DNA of 44,787 bases, taken from NCBI GenBank assembly GCA_020720765.1, contig DYOB01000011.1, positions 1 to 44,787 on the forward strand, in the 5' to 3' direction. This stretch comes from Borreliella garinii (GTDB taxonomy: Bacteria > Spirochaetota > Spirochaetia > JABEVK01). The notes under the pieces are model-generated. The model was not told the DNA's origin. It saw only the letters and a program-made list of their open reading frames with translations, and ran no database searches. Numbering within the stretch: the first letter of the stretch is position 1; the number at the start of each line of letters is the position of its first letter. Shown here in pieces: positions 1 through 6,791 of this stretch. The position numbers and the translations under genes were made by a program.

Positions 1-1
1 T

Positions 2-54
2 GCATCCCGGCTCCCCGGTCCTGTGTCAAAATCTCAAGCGCAACAGGCTCCTAG
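2..54 (+). repeat. Terminal inverted repeat, left copy (53 bp)
   Basis: These 53 bases match the reverse complement of 44675-44727 at 50 of 53 positions, with mismatches at 9, 26 and 44 of the left copy. The shared end reading ...CTCCTAG faces the interior of the window at both places, so the two copies are inverted and bracket all the other genes. It could be the end of a multicopy element (insertion sequence or repeat-family gene) at which an assembly broke, or a conserved chromosomal repeat. Both strands of the repeat contain an open frame, so it may be part of a protein-coding element. Confidence 0.85.
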
Positions 55-373
55 AGGAAGAAAAAGGATGTAGGAAAGAAAAATCCTTTTTCCTGTTACC
101 TTTTTTCCTCTCTCATCAACTTTGATAAGCGGACGTTTCTCAAGAAACCACCCTAGTTTCCGCCGACGATTCCATCTTCTCACCCAATGGAAAGTAGGCA
201 AAGCAAGGGCACTAAGAATTGTGTTTATTGTTATATTAAAAAAGAAAGAAAATTCCATTGCAAAAGTATAAATATAATTACTTTTTTTACTACAGGCGGT
301 TTTAGCCTCGATACCCTCTTTGGTTCACCCTTTTTAACTTGAATAGGCCCCAGAAGGCTAGGCCAGAGACCTT
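55..373. other. AT-rich stretch without a convincing gene, downstream of rnc
   Basis: I find no supported gene here. A 74-codon minus-strand frame (34-258) lacks a ribosome binding site and runs into the terminal repeat, so it is not called. A short hairpin, AGAAGG at 352-357 pairing with CCTTCT at 370-375, overlaps the rnc stop codon but has no T-run after it on the minus strand, so it is at best a weak terminator. The stretch 259-300 is very AT-rich. Confidence 0.4.
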
Positions 374-1108
374 CTACTTTTGCAAGAAGGTATAAGCCTC
401 TAATGCGGCCTTCTGCTCGGCTTCTTTTTTACTTTTTCCTGAACCTTTTCCCATGGAAACAGCATTGATCAGAACCTCAACAGAAAAAACTTTATCATGG
501 TCAGGTCCTTCCATACTGATAAGTTGGTACCTTGGATAAACTTTTTGTGTTTTTTGACAGAATTCCTGTAGGAGTGTTTTAAAATCTTTCGTGAAATTTG
601 TATCGATAATTTTCCGCATACCCGGGGTTACGAGCTTCAAAACCCATTCCTGACTTGGAACCCAACCTGAATCGATAAAGAAAGCTCCAATAACAGCTTC
701 GAGTGCGTCTGCTAATATGGCTTTTTTATTTTTTCCACCGCTGTTCTCTTCGCCTTTCCCAAGAACCAGGTATTCGCCTATTCCTATTTCTTGGGCTATC
801 TCACTCAGGTGATCTTCTGAGACAAGGTAGCTCTTCATTTTTGCCATGTCCCCTTCGCTGTGCTTAGGGAGGTTTTCAAAAAGAAAAGAACCGACGACCA
901 GTCCTAAAACAGAATCACCTAAGAATTCCAGCCTCTCGTTGTTAAGCTCGAGAGAATTCTCGTTAGCAAAACTCCTATGAATAAAAGAAAGGTTCAAAAG
1001 ATCTATGCTTTTGAACCTTATTTTATTGGCTTTAATCCAATTCTGAAGCTTTTTTTTCCTTTCATCGCTTACCTTAGGGTAAACCGACGAAGAGAATAAA
1101 AAACTCAC
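374..1108 (-). CDS. rnc: Ribonuclease III
   Basis: Cuts double-stranded RNA, maturing rRNA precursors and controlling some mRNAs. At 244 residues it has the usual family length. The catalytic signature ERLEFLGDS is at about residues 58-66. A second acidic cluster with the conserved glutamate, ADALEAVIGAFFID, follows at roughly 130-145. A double-stranded-RNA-binding domain with the terminal GSGKSKKEAEQKAA motif occupies about 165-244. The start is GTG at 1106-1108, overlapping the acpP stop as GTGA, so translation is probably coupled. It is the last gene of a coaD-rpmF-acpP-rnc operon; rnc next to acpP is common in bacteria. Confidence 0.96.
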   Translation of the reverse strand: MSFLFSSSVYPKVSDERKKKLQNWIKANKIRFKSIDLLNLSFIHRSFANENSLELNNERLEFLGDSVLGLVVGSFLFENLPKHSEGDMAKMKSYLVSEDHLSEIAQEIGIGEYLVLGKGEENSGGKNKKAILADALEAVIGAFFIDSGWVPSQEWVLKLVTPGMRKIIDTNFTKDFKTLLQEFCQKTQKVYPRYQLISMEGPDHDKVFSVEVLINAVSMGKGSGKSKKEAEQKAALEAYTFLQK

Positions 1109-1341
1109 TTTTTATTTTTATTGATGAAATCCAGTGCGTCAGAGACTTTAACGATTTCATTGGCCTGCTCGTTAGGAATCTGGATGCCCATTTCCTCTTC
1201 TATTGCATAGACCAACTCGTAAGTATCGATGCTGTCAGCACCGAGGTCCTCACGGATTCTACTGTCGAGGGTGATCTGTGATTCCTCAACATCCAACTTA
1301 TCAGCGATAATCTTCTTCAGCTTCTCGAAAGTCTCGTCCAT
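1105..1341 (-). CDS. acpP: Acyl carrier protein
   Basis: Carries growing acyl chains during fatty-acid synthesis on a phosphopantetheine arm. It is 78 residues long and acidic, with the attachment motif LGADSID placing the modified serine at residue 37. The usual DSLD is DSID here, and the following helix (TYELVYAIEEEMGI) fits the family. ATG is preceded by a GGAG ribosome binding site. It lies between rpmF (22 bases upstream) and rnc (4-base overlap). coaD, in the same operon, makes the precursor of the coenzyme A that donates this arm, so the grouping is functionally sensible. Confidence 0.97.
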   Translation of the reverse strand: MDETFEKLKKIIADKLDVEESQITLDSRIREDLGADSIDTYELVYAIEEEMGIQIPNEQANEIVKVSDALDFINKNKK

Positions 1342-1363
1342 TAAGATCTCTCCTTTATTTTAA

Positions 1364-1552
1364 TTAGGCTAACGCCTCAATTTCCAAAACTTGTTTACCC
1401 CTATAGTATCCGCACTTTGTGCAAACCCTATGAGGCAGCTTTTTATTTCCGCAATTCGAACAGGTCATGAGATTAGGAACTTCCGTCTTCATATTCTCCG
1501 CCCGTCTCCGCCTGGATCGTTTTTGGGATGATTTAAACTTAGGTACTGCCAT
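1364..1552 (-). CDS. rpmF: 50S ribosomal protein L32
   Basis: Small structural protein of the large ribosomal subunit. The 62 residues begin with the typical MAVPKFKSSQKRSRRRR and contain a zinc-ribbon with paired cysteines C31/C34 and C44/C47, so this is the zinc-binding (C+) form of L32. A GGAAG ribosome binding site precedes the ATG. rpmF is often linked to fatty-acid genes, as here with acpP. Confidence 0.97.
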   Translation of the reverse strand: MAVPKFKSSQKRSRRRRAENMKTEVPNLMTCSNCGNKKLPHRVCTKCGYYRGKQVLEIEALA

Positions 1553-1618
1553 GTTCTTCCTTCTTTTCTATAGTGAAAGACATCATAACCGATACATATT
1601 TCCCTGTCAAGAACATCT

Positions 1619-2095
1619 TTATCCCAATTTATTCTTAAGAGCGACTTCAACCTCAGGGGAGACCATGGTGCTGACATCCCCGCCGAAAGAAGCAAGTTCT
1701 TTTATCGCTGACGATCTCAAAACAAAAAATTCAGAAGCAGTAGGAACTAAAAGGGTTTCAATGGTTGGGTTTAATCCCCGATTCATCATTGCGAGTTCAA
1801 ATTCGTAAGCAAAGTCTGACAATGCGCGAACCCCGCGAATAATAACCTTTATTTCGTGGGCTTTTGCAAAATCCACGATCAATCCCTCCCAGAGCTCTAC
1901 CCTCACGTTTGGAAAAGGTTGAACAAGAGAATTCATGAAGGAAAGCCGTTCCTCGGGTGAAAATAAGCAGGATTTTTTTGTGTTGACTGAAACAACGACG
2001 ATAAGTTCATCAACTATGCTCATTGTCCTACGGATAATATCCAAGTGCCCGTTAGTCGGCGGGTCAAAAGTACCGGGAAACACAGCTTTTTCCAT
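1619..2095 (-). CDS. coaD: Phosphopantetheine adenylyltransferase
   Basis: Joins 4'-phosphopantetheine and ATP to give dephospho-CoA, the fourth step of coenzyme A synthesis. At 158 residues it is of normal length. The nucleotidyltransferase TxGH motif is TNGH (residues 14-17), and the C-terminal RSSAIKELASFGGDVSTMV matches the family's ISS-containing ATP-binding segment. The ATG has no purine-rich ribosome binding site. A strong -10 box ends only six bases upstream, so the mRNA may start at or next to the start codon. It heads the coaD-rpmF-acpP-rnc operon. Confidence 0.96.
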   Translation of the reverse strand: MEKAVFPGTFDPPTNGHLDIIRRTMSIVDELIVVVSVNTKKSCLFSPEERLSFMNSLVQPFPNVRVELWEGLIVDFAKAHEIKVIIRGVRALSDFAYEFELAMMNRGLNPTIETLLVPTASEFFVLRSSAIKELASFGGDVSTMVSPEVEVALKNKLG

Positions 2096-2101
2096 AAAAT
2101 G

Positions 2102-2130
2102 AGTATAGATGAAGAAAGAAGTTTTGACAA
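2102..2130 (-). promoter_or_regulatory. Promoter of the coaD operon
   Basis: Read on the minus strand this is TTGTCA (2130-2125), a 17-base spacer, then TATACT (2107-2102). Each box matches 5 of 6 positions of the sigma-70 consensus. The coaD ATG follows after six bases, where transcription would be expected to start, which predicts a leaderless transcript. The -35 box overlaps that of the divergent promoter on the plus strand. Confidence 0.7.
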
Positions 2131-2152
2131 ATTTGATTTCTGAACGTAAGAT
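2124..2152 (+). promoter_or_regulatory. Promoter of the lipoprotein gene
   Basis: A perfect -35 box TTGACA (2124-2129), a 17-base spacer and TAAGAT (2147-2152, 4 of 6). The ATG at 2159 follows six bases later, so the predicted transcript has little or no leader. The -35 overlaps the divergent coaD -35 by five bases, so RNA polymerase probably cannot occupy both at once. The TAAG in the -10 could alternatively be a weak ribosome binding site of a transcript begun elsewhere. Confidence 0.6.
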
Positions 2153-2158
2153 ATATTT

Positions 2159-2683
2159 ATGAGAAGACTCTTAGTCATGGTTTTGTTTATACCACTCTGC
2201 CTTGGTTGCCCGGGAATTCCACCGGAGATTCCCGATGATCCCCCCCCATTAATCGAAAATATTGTCTTTGATCCCCCCATTTACACCCCTTCTGAAGATT
2301 TCCAGGTCAGCGAAGAGGTTTACGATGCAACTTTTAAACAGATTGAAGGATTAATTCTTGGATTAAACACTTTAGTGCAAGATGGTTTATTTTCACAATG
2401 GCGATCCTATCTTTCAGAAACTTATATTCAAAAATATTCCGATCCCATGTACTTAGCCGAACTCTCTGAGTTGCCTATACTGAAAAGAAATAACATTAAA
2501 CTACGAAACTTGAGGCAATACTTTGATGCCGTGGTGGTCAGAAGTAGAGCTCATGCGAAACTTGATAAAATTGTATTTTTAAATGATAATCAAGTGATAG
2601 CGCTTATGAATATTGACGGTGAAATGACAATACTCTATCAATTGAGTAAAGAAGGGGATCAATGGAAAATTACGGTCTGGTAA
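2159..2683 (+). CDS. Predicted lipoprotein of unknown function
   Basis: 174 residues with a lipoprotein signal peptide: positive start MRR, hydrophobic core and lipobox LCLGC, giving a lipidated cysteine at residue 17. A proline-rich linker (PPEIPDDPPP) follows. The rest ends in alternating strands (VIALMNIDGEMTILYQLSKEGDQWKITVW region), which look like the curved sheet of an NTF2-like fold; that fold is only a guess. It is probably anchored to the periplasmic face of a membrane. The next gene, for an exported HEAT protein, begins 11 bases after the stop, so the two are likely co-transcribed. Confidence 0.82.
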   Translation: MRRLLVMVLFIPLCLGCPGIPPEIPDDPPPLIENIVFDPPIYTPSEDFQVSEEVYDATFKQIEGLILGLNTLVQDGLFSQWRSYLSETYIQKYSDPMYLAELSELPILKRNNIKLRNLRQYFDAVVVRSRAHAKLDKIVFLNDNQVIALMNIDGEMTILYQLSKEGDQWKITVW

Positions 2684-2694
2684 GGAGAATCAGT

Positions 2695-3390
2695 ATGAAT
2701 CAATTTTGGATGACATTTTTACTTTTAGGAGCCTTCGTAGGCCTGGGTGCACAGGATACTGAACCAGGAACCCGGACTGTAGAAGATATTTATCTTCAAA
2801 CATCAGTAGAAGTTCAGGTTATAAGAAGCCTAGTCCAAAATGACAGCAGAGATCAAAAAATGCGTGCACTGGACTTTATCGCAAATATGGTTGAAGAAGG
2901 AAAGATTGGGAATGACAATATTGAAATTCTCACCTTACTCGACGACCTCGGATCAGAAGGAACTTCGCGCCAAATTCGTGAGGGCGGGCGGCTTACAAAT
3001 GATTTCCCGGAAGTAAGAAGAAGGGCTGCAGAACTCCTTGGTATTATAGGTGGTGCCCGCGCCCGTGAAGCTCTTATTGATATTGCCATGAGGGAGAGGG
3101 AGACAATGGTTTCAGCCGAGGCTGTGTACTCCCTAGGACAAGTTGAACCCGATGAAGCAGGAATTGTTGACTCGGTAATTGCCGAAGTGATCAGATCCCA
3201 GGATGTAGTACGTCCTGACAACAACCTTGCCTTCGCCGCCATCATGGCCCTTGAAAACCTAGGCAAAGCGAGAAAAGGCCAGGTTCGTCCCGAAGTCTTC
3301 ACTGCCTTGATTCAAATCGCCCAGGGAAACTATATCCGAGCGGTGCGCAATAGGGCAAATCAAGTTTTGGATGATTTCAGGAAATACTAG
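2695..3390 (+). CDS. Exported HEAT-repeat protein
   Basis: 231 residues. The start is taken at 2695 because AAGGAG lies eight bases upstream; an in-frame start at 2662 lacks such a site and would spoil the signal peptide. Residues 1-19 (MNQFWMTFLLLGAFVGLGAQ region) form a cleavable signal sequence. The mature part holds HEAT-like helical pairs, clearest at PEVRRRAAELLGIIGG, followed by SAEAVYSLGQVEPDEAG and NLAFAAIMALENLGKA. These scaffolds bind other proteins in the periplasm; the partner is unknown. It is paired with the upstream lipoprotein, which may be that partner. Confidence 0.82.
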   Translation: MNQFWMTFLLLGAFVGLGAQDTEPGTRTVEDIYLQTSVEVQVIRSLVQNDSRDQKMRALDFIANMVEEGKIGNDNIEILTLLDDLGSEGTSRQIREGGRLTNDFPEVRRRAAELLGIIGGARAREALIDIAMRERETMVSAEAVYSLGQVEPDEAGIVDSVIAEVIRSQDVVRPDNNLAFAAIMALENLGKARKGQVRPEVFTALIQIAQGNYIRAVRNRANQVLDDFRKY

Positions 3391-3496
3391 GTAGCGACAT
3401 CGAAAGTAATCAACCACCCCTGAAATAGACGGGGTGGGGTGTGTTGTGGCACCTGCACCTGGGAGGTGGTTTTGCTTGAGGTGGGGACACTACCTA
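3388..3496. terminator. Convergent intergenic region with nested hairpins
   Basis: Two genes converge here. CCACCCC (3414-3420) pairs with GGGGTGG (3431-3437). CACCT (3456-3460) pairs with AGGTG (3464-3468) and is followed by GTTTT, a weak plus-strand terminator. An outer perfect heptamer TAGGTAG (3388-3394) pairs with CTACCTA (3490-3496); each arm carries the TAG stop of one of the two genes. No long T-run is present, so termination efficiency is uncertain. Confidence 0.5.
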
Positions 3497-3901
3497 CTCA
3501 GTAAATGCCGGTATAAGACTTAATGCCTTTCGTTTTATTTCTTTTTTCCATTCAGGAATTATATCTTTGTTTTCTACGACAATCTTTCTCTGGAGTTCGA
3601 AACCAGCTGATTCTTTAATAATAGCAAAACTCCCAGCACCATGGTAAACAAGCGATTCACCTTCTAGAAGATTTTCCTTATTTTTTAAATGCTCTAAGAC
3701 ACACTCAAGGTGTGCAGGGCCGCCTTCATGGTCAAAAGCGATGGCAGAAGGTAAATCCTGGATTTCTTTCCCACAGATTACGCAAGGAAGTGTTCCAAAA
3801 TCCACTTTTTGAGGAATAAATTCGGGGGGCCTAGGTTTCTGCTGTGCTTGGTTACGACCCCTGTTTTTATTTTTTCTTCTTCTCGGTTTCTGTGTTTCCA
3901 T
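3494..3901 (-). CDS. Conserved-looking protein with a small zinc-finger-like motif
   Basis: 135 residues, function not recognised. Residues 1-25 are extremely basic and glutamine-rich (RRRKNKNRGRNQAQQK), as in RNA-binding tails. Then comes a CVICGKEI knuckle and, after about 20 residues, HLECVLEHL, together a plausible C-x2-C...H-x2-C zinc site. The C-terminal half is soluble alpha/beta. It is the last gene of the ffh-to-yraN operon and overlaps the preceding small gene by 35 bases, with no close ribosome binding site, so it probably relies on coupled translation. A role in RNA handling is possible from the tail and operon context but unproven. Confidence 0.7.
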   Translation of the reverse strand: METQKPRRRKNKNRGRNQAQQKPRPPEFIPQKVDFGTLPCVICGKEIQDLPSAIAFDHEGGPAHLECVLEHLKNKENLLEGESLVYHGAGSFAIIKESAGFELQRKIVVENKDIIPEWKKEIKRKALSLIPAFTE

Positions 3902-4061
3902 CTGATAAAGATAAACCTTTTTCCAACCCTTTGGTCAAGTGTACAGCCAATTCATCGATGGCGTGGTCTAAATATTCCTTGGTATTGAGGTTTTCTTTCA
4001 GCCTAAAAAGAAATTCCTCGCGTGTTTCATCGTCCCTCTGACCAGGTTCAAAGCTCATCAT
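3867..4061 (-). CDS. Small charged protein of unknown function
   Basis: 64 residues, rich in Glu and Lys and ending in a run of lysines; mainly helical (DETREEFLFRLKENLNTKEYLDHAIDELAVHL). Two lines support it as a real gene: a GGAGG ribosome binding site eight bases before the ATG, and placement directly after the yraN stop (TGA then ATG). It overlaps the start of the next gene by 35 bases. No domain is recognised. Confidence 0.6.
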   Translation of the reverse strand: MMSFEPGQRDDETREEFLFRLKENLNTKEYLDHAIDELAVHLTKGLEKGLSLSDGNTETEKKKK

Positions 4062-4415
4062 TCAGTTTTCCTCCCAGGCACATTGAATATGCTTGAGTTC
4101 ATCCTGTGAGATGAAAATAAGATCAAAACGTACTGCTGTTTTTTCAGAATCAAGACAATTTTTGTAAAGATAATTTTTTGCTGCTGAGACAATTCTGTTT
4201 TGTTTTCGTTTGTTTACGGATAATTCAAGGGAATCCATGGTCAACGACCTCCAAGTTTTTACCTCAATAAAAACAAAAGTATCTCCCTCCCTAGCTATAA
4301 TATCGACTTCTCCTGCCCCCCCCCTGAATCTTCTTTCACAAATTATCCATCCTTTTTTTCTGAGATAATCCGCTGCAAGATTTTCCCCTTCCAAGCCTTT
4401 AAGATAACTGTTCAT
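4062..4415 (-). CDS. yraN: YraN / UPF0102 family nuclease-fold protein
   Basis: 117 residues, the usual length. The restriction-endonuclease-like core is clear: GLEGENLAADYLRKKG at the start, GEVDIIAREGDTFVFIEVK in the middle (acidic D and E-x-K metal site), and a C-terminal helix with KRKQNRIVSAAKNYL. Members are linked to DNA processing but their biochemical role is not settled. The gene overlaps the end of the HD-domain gene by 17 bases and is commonly found near rpsP-trmD-rplS-rnhB clusters. Confidence 0.92.
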   Translation of the reverse strand: MNSYLKGLEGENLAADYLRKKGWIICERRFRGGAGEVDIIAREGDTFVFIEVKTWRSLTMDSLELSVNKRKQNRIVSAAKNYLYKNCLDSEKTAVRFDLIFISQDELKHIQCAWEEN

Positions 4416-5352
4416 GGAGGTCTTGTAAATTCACTGGACGAGCTATAAATAACTTTTTGGCCTTACTAAGATCCAAAACTACTCCGGTATCGTTACGAAA
4501 TGCCGTTCCTTCGGAATCAATCATAATTCGGACTTTTGGACGTAGTGGGTTTTCAAACACAGTTTCCAGGACTCGTGCAACACTACCGTCCGTCAAAAGA
4601 GTGATGCTTCCCGGAGGATAGAGCCCAAGGGTTGAAACAAGGGCTTTTACCGAGTCTGGTTCAAAACGAACACCTGTATCCTGGATAATATTTTTCATGG
4701 CTAGGTATCCCACCCTGCTATCTCTGTAACTTCTTTCGCTAAGGAGGGCATTAAGAAATAAAACTGTATTAAGAACCCTTGCATAGGGGTGGATTGCGTC
4801 ACCTACAAGGTTCTGGGGGTAGCCTGTGCCTTTCCATTCCTCGTGGTGATGAAGCCCAGTTAAACACACTTCTTGTGGTTCTCCCATGCTTTTTAACTTT
4901 TCATAAGAGACACTGGGATGGGCCTCGAGCTGTGATCTCTCTTTCTCATCGAATTTACCCGTTTTCTTAAGGATGGATTGGGGTAAAAATGCCATTCCAA
5001 CGTCGTGAAGAACCACTGATCTTACAAAGAGACGTAAATTCCCTTTAGGATTTTTCAGGTGTGGAAATGCCATAGCACAAATTATGGCGGAATTTACAGA
5101 GACACTGGCAATCCCATGCGTAAAAAGTTTCCCTTCATGGATTATGCGAAAAAGAGGCCATGGATCATTTTCAACCAATTCAAGTATTTGATCGCACATA
5201 CTGTCGATAAGAGTTCGAGGATTCTCACCCCTTTTAATCTCTAGGAAAAGCTCTTCTTGGTTTTTTATAAGTTCTAAATGGAGTTCTGAAGCTTGTTTGT
5301 CCAGGGGGAAATCCCAAAAATCCAAGCGGGGTTTGCTCTGTTGGTCCGTCAT
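4399..5352 (-). CDS. HD-GYP-like protein with an incomplete metal site
   Basis: 317 residues. The HD-GYP fold, usually a cyclic-di-GMP phosphodiesterase, is shown by THGIASVSV (first His), LHDVGMAFLP (HD pair), HPSVSYEKL and HHHEEWKGTGYP (HHE and GYP). The next motif, normally an ADxFDAL-type segment supplying a metal-binding Asp, reads ARVLNTVLFLNALLS with Leu and Asn at the acidic positions, so catalysis may be reduced or lost. About 90 helical N-terminal residues and a C-terminal beta tail (GSVARVLETVFE region) resemble other spirochaete HD-GYP proteins. The ATG overlaps the preceding stop as ATGA. Next to a flagellar export-type gene, a motility signalling role is plausible. Confidence 0.85.
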   Translation of the reverse strand: MTDQQSKPRLDFWDFPLDKQASELHLELIKNQEELFLEIKRGENPRTLIDSMCDQILELVENDPWPLFRIIHEGKLFTHGIASVSVNSAIICAMAFPHLKNPKGNLRLFVRSVVLHDVGMAFLPQSILKKTGKFDEKERSQLEAHPSVSYEKLKSMGEPQEVCLTGLHHHEEWKGTGYPQNLVGDAIHPYARVLNTVLFLNALLSERSYRDSRVGYLAMKNIIQDTGVRFEPDSVKALVSTLGLYPPGSITLLTDGSVARVLETVFENPLRPKVRIMIDSEGTAFRNDTGVVLDLSKAKKLFIARPVNLQDLHEQLS

Positions 5353-5633
5353 GTAGGAATACCGCCTATTTTTAATAAGGTTATTGCCATAATTTCATAG
5401 AGATCCTCTGGAATAAAAAAATCTTCCGGAACAAGACTGATAAATGCAGATAGTTCGGTATTCTTCACTATTGGGACACCGTGTTCTTCAGCCAGTTGTA
5501 ATAACCTCATAGCCCTCCGCCCCTTAGTCTGAATCAGAATCTTCGGAGCAGAATATTCCCTGCGGTATACGACACCGGTTGCTTTGAGGTTAAAAAGTGA
5601 TGTCGACGCGCTTTGGCTTGCTACCTGATCCAA
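5349..5633 (-). CDS. FlhB C-terminal-like protein (FlhX type)
   Basis: 94 residues resembling the cytoplasmic tail of the flagellar export switch FlhB: ATGVVYRREYSAPKILIQTKG, then LLQLAEEHGVPIVKNTELSAF and a final helix. The membrane part of FlhB is absent, as in the stand-alone homologues of Bacillus and spirochaetes that can substitute for the FlhB tail. An upstream ATG (5681) would give a 92-base overlap with the previous gene. I prefer TTG at 5631-5633, because GGGGTGAT, close to the full anti-16S complement, lies eight bases before it. The usual NPTH cleavage site of FlhB is not present. Confidence 0.82.
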   Translation of the reverse strand: MDQVASQSASTSLFNLKATGVVYRREYSAPKILIQTKGRRAMRLLQLAEEHGVPIVKNTELSAFISLVPEDFFIPEDLYEIMAITLLKIGGIPT

Positions 5634-6399
5634 AATTATCACCCCTAGGAGGAATATACCTATACCATCGGCCTTTTTCATCTTTTTGAAAAGAAAGGTC
5701 GACTTTTTTATTCAATACTGTGACTGAAACATGGACTTTTTGAATCACTCCTATCTTTTCATTCCATAAAAAGCGGGCATTACCCGTGTAATCTCCCGAT
5801 TCCGACACACCTGAAACTGGAAGAACTATCCACCTTTCATTTTCGTCGGTTTCTGTAAAATTAAACAAACTTATACCGAGAATCACTTCGGATTCGGTTT
5901 CTATGTCTTGATTATCTGGATAACCTTCCTGTTCTGAGTCTTCGGGTTTCTGGGAAAATTCATCGGAAAAGGAAACACCAGCTAAGATTTCCCATAAACC
6001 GTCTACATCCCCTAAGGACCGTTTCTCAAGTTCCTCGGCCCAACCCTTTTTTTCCTCATCCTGGGGATATTTGCGCTGGATATGGAGAATACGGTTTTCT
6101 GTAGGTGTACGAAGGAGAGGATTGACGAGTCCAACCCCATTGTCCTGGGAAAAATTAAGTTTAGAGGTAATATTTTGAAGTAGTAGCTGATCTTTTTGAC
6201 GGTCATATCTTAGATTTAGAGGTTTTCCCGCTTCCATCCCCTGTATATTGGGAAACAGAAACTTTATATTTCCCATCCTGACCAACCACAGTCCTTCGGG
6301 GTTTTGTTTTATAGGTGTGATAGAAAAAACGCCCTCGGGCCAGCGCATGCTAGACGGAGGGCGAAAGATGTTTTCAGAACTCGTCGAGAAAACTTTCAA
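5590..6399 (-). CDS. Unknown protein, possibly FliK-like at its C-terminus
   Basis: 269 residues, no firm identification. The segment RWIVLPVSGVSESGDYTG, then ARFLWNEKIGVIQKVHVSVT, has the spacing of the FliK hook-length C-terminal domain (LP, G, then alternating strands). The following gene is an FlhB-tail protein; in Bacillus a similar pair (ylqG-ylqH) lies in the same neighbourhood. Before that domain is a Glu/Asp-rich linker (about 140-170). The start is uncertain: TTG at 6399 keeps all conserved-looking sequence but has no good ribosome binding site. A flagellar role is inference from context. Confidence 0.6.
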   Translation of the reverse strand: MKVFSTSSENIFRPPSSMRWPEGVFSITPIKQNPEGLWLVRMGNIKFLFPNIQGMEAGKPLNLRYDRQKDQLLLQNITSKLNFSQDNGVGLVNPLLRTPTENRILHIQRKYPQDEEKKGWAEELEKRSLGDVDGLWEILAGVSFSDEFSQKPEDSEQEGYPDNQDIETESEVILGISLFNFTETDENERWIVLPVSGVSESGDYTGNARFLWNEKIGVIQKVHVSVTVLNKKVDLSFQKDEKGRWYRYIPPRGDNFGSGSKPKRVDITF

Positions 6400-6418
6400 T
6401 TTTGGTCTTAAAAGAATC

Positions 6419-6787
6419 CTAAGCTTTTACTATGAGTTCTTTTTTTCGGATCAGTTCTTTAACCTTGGCAGATTTACCCACACGGTCACGTAGATAATAG
6501 AGCTTGGCGCGGCGAACCTTACCGGGACGAACGACCTCAATTTTATCGATTCTCGGAGAATGAAGTGGGAAAATTCTTTCAACCCCTACTCCGTTGCTCA
6601 ATTTTCTGACGGTCATAGTCCGGCGTATGCCACCGTTGTTCAGGGCGATCAAAGTCCCTTCGTAAACCTGAATGCGCTCGGTTTTACCTTCAACAATTTT
6701 AAAGTGAATTTTTATTAAATCCCCGATAGCAAAGCTGGGTATTTCCTGCTTGAGTTGAGCAGCTTCTACTGCCTTTATAAGATCCAT
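6419..6787 (-). CDS. rplS: 50S ribosomal protein L19
   Basis: 122 residues, slightly longer than typical (about 115). Family motifs seen are [49 protein letters not shown] and [21 protein letters not shown]19 sits at the 30S-50S interface. It follows trmD by four bases in the classical rpsP-rimM-trmD-rplS order. Confidence 0.97.
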   Translation of the reverse strand: MDLIKAVEAAQLKQEIPSFAIGDLIKIHFKIVEGKTERIQVYEGTLIALNNGGIRRTMTVRKLSNGVGVERIFPLHSPRIDKIEVVRPGKVRRAKLYYLRDRVGKSAKVKELIRKKELIVKA

Positions 6788-6791
6788 TGTC

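Noticed and set aside
34-258. A 74-codon minus-strand open frame
   Set aside because: No ribosome binding site, low-complexity AT-rich start, and it runs into the terminal repeat; no recognisable domain.
259-373. Possible tRNA or tmRNA between the left end and rnc
   Set aside because: A TTCAAG-like T-loop was seen on the minus strand, but no cloverleaf or acceptor pairing could be built.
1467-1808. 113-codon plus-strand frame over rpmF and coaD
   Set aside because: A shadow of two certain genes on the other strand, without a ribosome binding site.
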